From assembly GCA_030737835.1 (NCBI GenBank), contig CM060855.1, forward strand, positions 12,123,927 through 12,187,926: 64,000 bases of DNA, given 5' to 3'. This document shows, in pieces, positions 58,900-64,000 of the stretch. The translations under genes and the position numbers were made by a program. Origin of the DNA: Acorus gramineus. Lineage: Eukaryota; Streptophyta; Magnoliopsida; Acorales; Acoraceae. Position 1 is the stretch's first letter; each line of letters opens with the position of its first letter. The notes under the pieces are model-generated. The model saw only the letters and a program-made list of their open reading frames with translations. It did not search any database and was not told the DNA's origin.

Positions 58900-60110
58900 C
58901 AATTTCAGCCTTTATATATATACAAGGCGTCTAAATCAAAATATAATATAAAGCGGGGTGACCATATTAGAGGGGCATGCAACTAATTAAGTTGGAGTGA
59001 TGCAAATAGAGGCACCCTTAATCAACATTCATTTAAATATGGGTGGCTCTATTTAAGCCCCTTTAAATTGTAAGTAAGTCCCTCTTATTAGTAAACCCTT
59101 CACATTTTCATACCTTAATTTATAATTAAACCCCTCATATATTAATCACATATTTAAACAATAAGTAATCTCCTCTCACATCAAATTCTATCTCTCACAT
59201 TCTTTTCCATCAAAAACCTTCACTCACCGGTTCCACTTCTCCACATATCTGAGGAGTGTTTGTTGGTTGCCAAAAATCTTGGAAACTAGAGAATGCATAT
59301 CCAACCAAATCAAATAAATGTGTGTGATTCAACAAACACTCGTCTGTTCAAAACTTTAAATTAGTTTTAACTAATTCCAAAAGGAATAAGATCAACTCAA
59401 GCTATATTTAATCTTTTTTTATCACAGCCATAAGATTAGATTATGGAGATGTGAAAGATATGTTATAGTTATAAATTTCTATAATTGTGGTTATTTTTCT
59501 TAATTTCCAAGGAACGAAGAATATACGAGCAAGAATTTTTAAATAAATTAATATAAATAAAGTTATATGAGATTGGGGGGTGCATATTAAAATAATGTTA
59601 ATTAAATATTTTACTAATAATAAAATCCATTTAAGAAGAATTTACTTACAATTTAAAAGAGCTTAAATAGAACCATCCTTTAAATATCCAAACGATTCAT
59701 TTTTAACGTTGGAGGCCTGGTCGAATTAGGAAGGATCCACAAAGTTTGTTTGGTTGAAGACAAGGCCCCTTTAGAACTCAAAACGGTCATTAAACCGTTT
59801 GACCCATAAAAGAAAAACAATTAAACAATTATACAAATAATAAAGTCCTTTAAATAACTATAAATGAAACATTTTATTTCATTCCCCACATTGGTGGGCA
59901 TGTTAAAGCTAAACAGCATTTTATGCATGGACTGTAATTTAGGTCCACTAGACCAGTTAGGCTTGACCTATGACCATCTGGGCCAAAATCCACATAGCAG
60001 CCCATGCATAAACCCCCCAGCTAGGCCCATCAAATCAACTACAAAGTCATATATACTTCATTATCTTCCTCCACTGATTGTATCAAGATTGTATCAAGGT
60101 ATATACTGCC
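58900..60110. other. Spacer, no gene seen
   Basis: AT-rich. An open frame at 59864-60280 has no domain and runs into simple AT sequence. Nothing else recognised. Confidence 0.35.
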
Positions 60111-61025
60111 AAAGGCGGATGTATGAGTTGGCTGGGCCGGGCTGTAACTCTACCCAGATTTTGTATTTTTTTTTATTACTTGATGATATATATTATAATA
60201 TTTATATTTTATATTATATAAATTGCATTTTATACATAAAATATATTCCTAACAAACTAGATATCAACCTAACAAATTAATAACAAATCAAATAGTATCA
60301 TAACAAACCGAATCTCAACCTAACAAATCAAATTGAACTCTGAAAACGGGTTTGGGGAGTTTTAGGGTTTGCAGGAAATTGCTTTTCCAAAATCAAACCC
60401 ATTTTCAAACACAAAAACTGCAGTCAAAAGCTGCAGACATAATTTTGTGCAAAAATGCCCATAACCTGAGTTTTTCAAAAGCTGTGAATAGACAGCTTCT
60501 TACAAAAAAAGATTTAAACCCGGCTTTTGCCTAAAATAAGTTTTGCAATCGTGCAACCAAACGCAACCTCAATCTTATTATAAATTTTAACAATTCTAAA
60601 TTTCAAAATTCAAATATTATCGTAAGAATTAATTTAATGTCAATTGAATAATAAAGAAACTTTTATATCTATAAAACAATTCTTCTTATTTTTCTAGCAA
60701 CTCTTCCTATTTTTATGATAACATATTTGTTTATTTCAATTATAAAATTTGTTAATATACCATGAGGATGAGTTTATATCTCATTTTTATTCTGATAAAA
60801 TCAAAGTACTCAACTTTAATTACATTTTTTTTTCTTTTCTTTACATGTATATGTCTTTTGAATATTACATTATTTGGTGTATAAATAATTACATTAAATA
60901 TAAGAATAAAAAAATCCCATACAAATATTTAATATAGGCTATCAAATATAAGAATAAAAAACTTCTATACAAATATTTAATATAGACTATGTAGTTCACC
61001 CACAATATTGTCCTGGTCCGCCCCT
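60111..61025. mobile_element. Possible TIR element with GGCGGA ends
   Basis: Left end 'aaaggcggatgtatgagttg', right end 'gtcctggtccgcccct', whose reverse complement begins aggggcggaccagg. Plant TIR repeats with (A)GGGGCGGA-type ends are common. The 48-bp tandem at 60896-60991 lies inside. No target duplication could be fixed, because the right flank is a TA run, and no transposase frame is present. Confidence 0.35.
60896..60991. repeat. 48-bp tandem duplication
   Basis: Two copies, from 60896 and 60944, each starting 'aaatataagaataaaaaa' and containing 'atacaaatatttaatatag'. A few substitutions separate them. Confidence 0.8.
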
Positions 61026-61699
61026 ATATATATATATTTCATTGAAATTTTTTTACATTTTTATAAATTATATCATTCAATTCATTGCAGTATTATATTT
61101 TATTTTTTATAAAAATACATACCTTATTAGGTAATATATATGATGTTTGTAAAAAAATGAAAATATGCGCAGTCTATGTTTTGAACTTTTAAATGCGCTG
61201 GGTGTAACATTTTCCAAATTCCAAATACCATAAAAGTTGGGTTTCAACACTAGCAGCATTGCATAATTGTATGGTTACATTTCATGTTAATTCAAGGCAC
61301 ATTTTGAATCCAAGAAAAAGATCAAAAAAGAAGAATTATAATGGACTCAAAAGTTGATCATAAAAAAAAAAGTGGTGACACTTTTTATAGGTCATAAATA
61401 CTAAATATAGTCTAGTGAAATCAGTAAAGGCACACTCATAATGATTATTATTGAAATCTACTAAAAATAGTAAAAAAAAAAAGTATGATTAAATTTTTTT
61501 TATAAATTCTTCTTCAATAATAAATGTTGGTTATTATGCATGATTCTAACAAGAAAATTGATCAAATATAAAATTATTATAAATGATAAATTTTCAAGAA
61601 ATAACTTCTGAATGTTGAATTCAATGAAGTTTTGTCATTCTTGTTATAACAACTTCTACGCATCATATCTTAATGAGATGATCTGGACACCAGTAATCA
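61026..61699. other. Spacer with an AT-rich family end
   Basis: 61025-61215 holds AT-rich sequence ending 'gctgggtgtaacattttcc', the inverted form of the ggaaaatg end seen at 12823. Nothing coding. Confidence 0.35.
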
Positions 61700-62095
61700 C
61701 TATGCCCATGTTTGATTCGAGAATAAGCATGAAATAAATTGGAATTAGTTGGAATAACCTCATTATGGATGTTTAAATGACTAGAATAAATGAGAATTTG
61801 TATGTCAGAATTAACTAGTATAAAATGGTATATGAATTCCACTCACCCATTAGAATTAAGTTATTCCAGGTTATTCAAATCAAAATAATATGTGGGCCTA
61901 CTATCAAATCATCTGTCATCATCTCTTATAAATCAACTGTCATCATTTTTTTACTTTTTATAAATCCTTATCCAAATTTTATTCACATTTTATCCTAACA
62001 ACAAAAACTTTATTATTATGTTTCTTAATGAAAATAATTCAAAACACAATTAAATACAAAATCATTTTATCCTTATTTATACTAGAATAGTCATA
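61700..62095 (-). repeat. Small TIR-type repeat, family 'TATTCC', reverse orientation
   Basis: Contains 'ttataaatcaactgtcatca' and 'aagcatgaaataaattggaa', the reverse complements of blocks in the copies at 28560 and 33308. Starts 'tgcccatgtttgattcgaga'. No coding capacity. Confidence 0.45.
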
Positions 62096-63264
62096 AATCT
62101 CATAACAATATGTATGCCAAGATTTTGTTTGACGCTTACATAATACCATAATGTTTATAATCATTTAGATATGATTACAATAACAATTTGAAGTGATTTA
62201 ATATTATTATGAATCCAAAACTATTCCTTTACATATTTCTTAACCCATTATAAAAAATATATAATTTTTATTCTGAGATATGAAAAAAAAAATCCATTTA
62301 ATATATAAACTTGAAATATTAGTAAACTTTTTTTCTATTCAATTTTTAAAATAAAAAAATTAGATTAAATATTCTAAAATACAAGGCTTAAAAATGTCAT
62401 CCATGAATTTGTAATATACAAAAAAAATATTACAAACTTTAAAGTGAATGAATTTTGAACTATATCTATTGCAAATTATTAATTATAAAGTTAAGAATGT
62501 GATCAATTAATATGAAAAACCATCGACTAGATTATTTTAAAAACCAATAAATGTATTATCACATTTATTGTGAACATAAATATTTATGACCACTGAAAAC
62601 AAATGACGAGTATCAGAGGCACACGTTAACAAATTACATTCACATTTAGCCATTCGTTTCCTTTTTGTTTTGTTTTTTTTTTTTTTGCCATATTTATTGA
62701 CTGCATCTGAGTTTCTAAATCATTAATTGACACTAATGCGACATGTTCCATGCACTTGAAATAGCACTAATAATTATGAAATATTTTAATAAGAAAAAAT
62801 AATCATAGTAAATTAGTCACAAGAAGTTCACAAGAAGTTCACTTGAAATAGTCAATTGGAGTTGAGTTTATCCCAAATTGTCAATGGCCTCTGATTTGAA
62901 TTGACACTTCGGCAAATTCGTAGGTAATTGGAACATAATGTGAACTCACTGGGTTTCGTGGTTGCGTGTTTTGCTCATCACAAAAATATATTAATGATCC
63001 TTCACTGTCACATGATTCAAGTAAAAATGGCGTTTGAATAATTCAATGTGTTTCACAAGTGCTGAACAATGATTATTCATCATAAAAAGTCAAGCACAGC
63101 ATTGACAAAAAAATAAAATATGGGGTACAGTACAGGGAAACTTCGAAGAAAACGTTCTAGAACGTACAGCTAGTTATTCTTGACCACACAATCATAGTAG
63201 TAAGACGCGTTACAGCCATTAAAATAAAATTGACAACAACAACCCCCATAAGCTTCTCAATAAT
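62096..63264. other. Spacer, no gene seen
   Basis: AT-rich, with a poly(T) tract at about 62667-62686. No coding sequence or repeat structure was recognised. Confidence 0.35.
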
Positions 63265-63535
63265 TAAAAAAAATACTTTGACATGCATGTAAATCTTTGA
63301 TTAATATATAAGATGTGATGATATGTGATTTGTTATGTAGGCTTATTATATGAGTAAAATAAATAGAATGGAATAACATAATTATTAGGTATTTCAAATA
63401 CAAATATCAATTTATTTTTATTTATTTTAAAATAATTGTACTTAACTATTCTTTACAAACAAACATGTTTTTAATTTGGCTTATCCCCCTATTCCACTTT
63501 ATCCTCCTCCTATTCCTGCACCCAAACAAGGCATC
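63265..63535 (+). repeat. Small TIR-type repeat, family 'TATTCC', 5'-shortened
   Basis: Carries 'atatgtgatttgttatgtag', 'ttacaaacaaacatg' and the conserved end 'cctattcctgcacccaaaca'. The left part of the family is missing. 63536-64000 downstream shows nothing recognisable. Confidence 0.45.
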
Positions 63536-64000
63536 AATTAGAAATATGTTTTTTTTTTTTTTAAATAAAGTAGATAACTACAACCGATCGATTTCATTGT
63601 AAAAAAAGTTAATATAGATTTAAAGAGATGAGAGGATATGGAATATTAGTAATAGTAATACTAGAAAAAGAAAACCATGATTTTCAAAGAGTGACTATAG
63701 GATATCGACTGGTCAACAATTAAAAATATGTTGACACTATAAATGTACAATCACACGCCAACCACAAACATTGGTTCAAATGTCATCTTATTTTTCACTT
63801 ATTATAATTTAATGGAGAAGAAGGTGATGCATCATTTGACATATTAAAAAAAAATGATTGGGGAATATCTAATCCACTTGTGTCCAACTGGGTGCACCAC
63901 TGCACTTTGCAACTTCAAAAGCATTTCTTGGGTTAACCGTCCGTTTTGAGAGAAAGATGAAGCATCCTGTGCTTCATTTATTTTATTGTCCCCTTTTATT

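Noticed and set aside
60335-60570. Third relative of the TTA-flanked MITEs ending 'gtgcaaccaaacgcaacc'
   Set aside because: The right end is similar, but the left terminal repeat and duplication were not identifiable.
1-64000. CRISPR arrays, operons, riboswitches, rRNA
   Set aside because: No regularly spaced repeats with unique spacers, no prokaryotic gene layout, and no rRNA sequence seen; the DNA is plant nuclear in character.

Overview
This window looks like nuclear DNA of a flowering plant. It is very AT-rich, its genes are split by short AT-rich introns with GT/AG ends, plant gene families are present (an ATL-type RING-H2 ligase and a subgroup Ia bHLH factor), and the spaces between genes are filled with decayed LINEs, SINEs, LTR fragments and small TIR elements. 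The two transcription/signalling genes are strikingly GC-rich against this background, which would fit a monocot or an early-diverging lineage, but the species cannot be fixed from the sequence.

Layout. 1-200: a decayed fragment resembling plastid ycf2. 2331-3700 and 7997-8959 (both minus strand): two tandem paralogues of a small, apparently uncharacterised protein family, with a TM-like segment followed by a long charged amphipathic helix. The exon structure was rebuilt by hand; both copies share five coding exons, the same intron phases and an identical 194-nt core exon. 9340-12069: a 5'-truncated, frameshifted LINE (minus strand) bracketed by a perfect 18-bp target-site duplication. 12.8-13.4 kb: a long fold-back repeat. 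18740-19759 (+): an intact intronless ATL RING-H2 E3 ligase gene. 20-30.9 kb: no gene, mostly T-rich spacer, small TIR elements and one SINE. 30921-32398 (minus): a three-exon bHLH gene encoding 310 aa, with a TATA box and G-box upstream. 32.7-64 kb: no intact gene found; it holds Tourist-like MITEs, a nested SINE, three further LINE 3' fragments (35.3, 45.6 and 53.1 kb, the last with a perfect 12-bp target-site duplication), two related Copia-like LTR remnants (about 50 and 52 kb), tandem duplications and AT microsatellites.

The genes do not form a pathway or operon; they are ordinary neighbouring plant loci. The parts most worth following up are the tandem paralogue pair (one copy seems to have lost its in-frame targeting leader), the fold-back element, a recurrent AT-rich repeat family, and an LTR promoter in which the TATA box sits in the loop of a perfect inverted repeat. 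I saw no convincing new multi-gene system such as a biosynthetic cluster or defence island.
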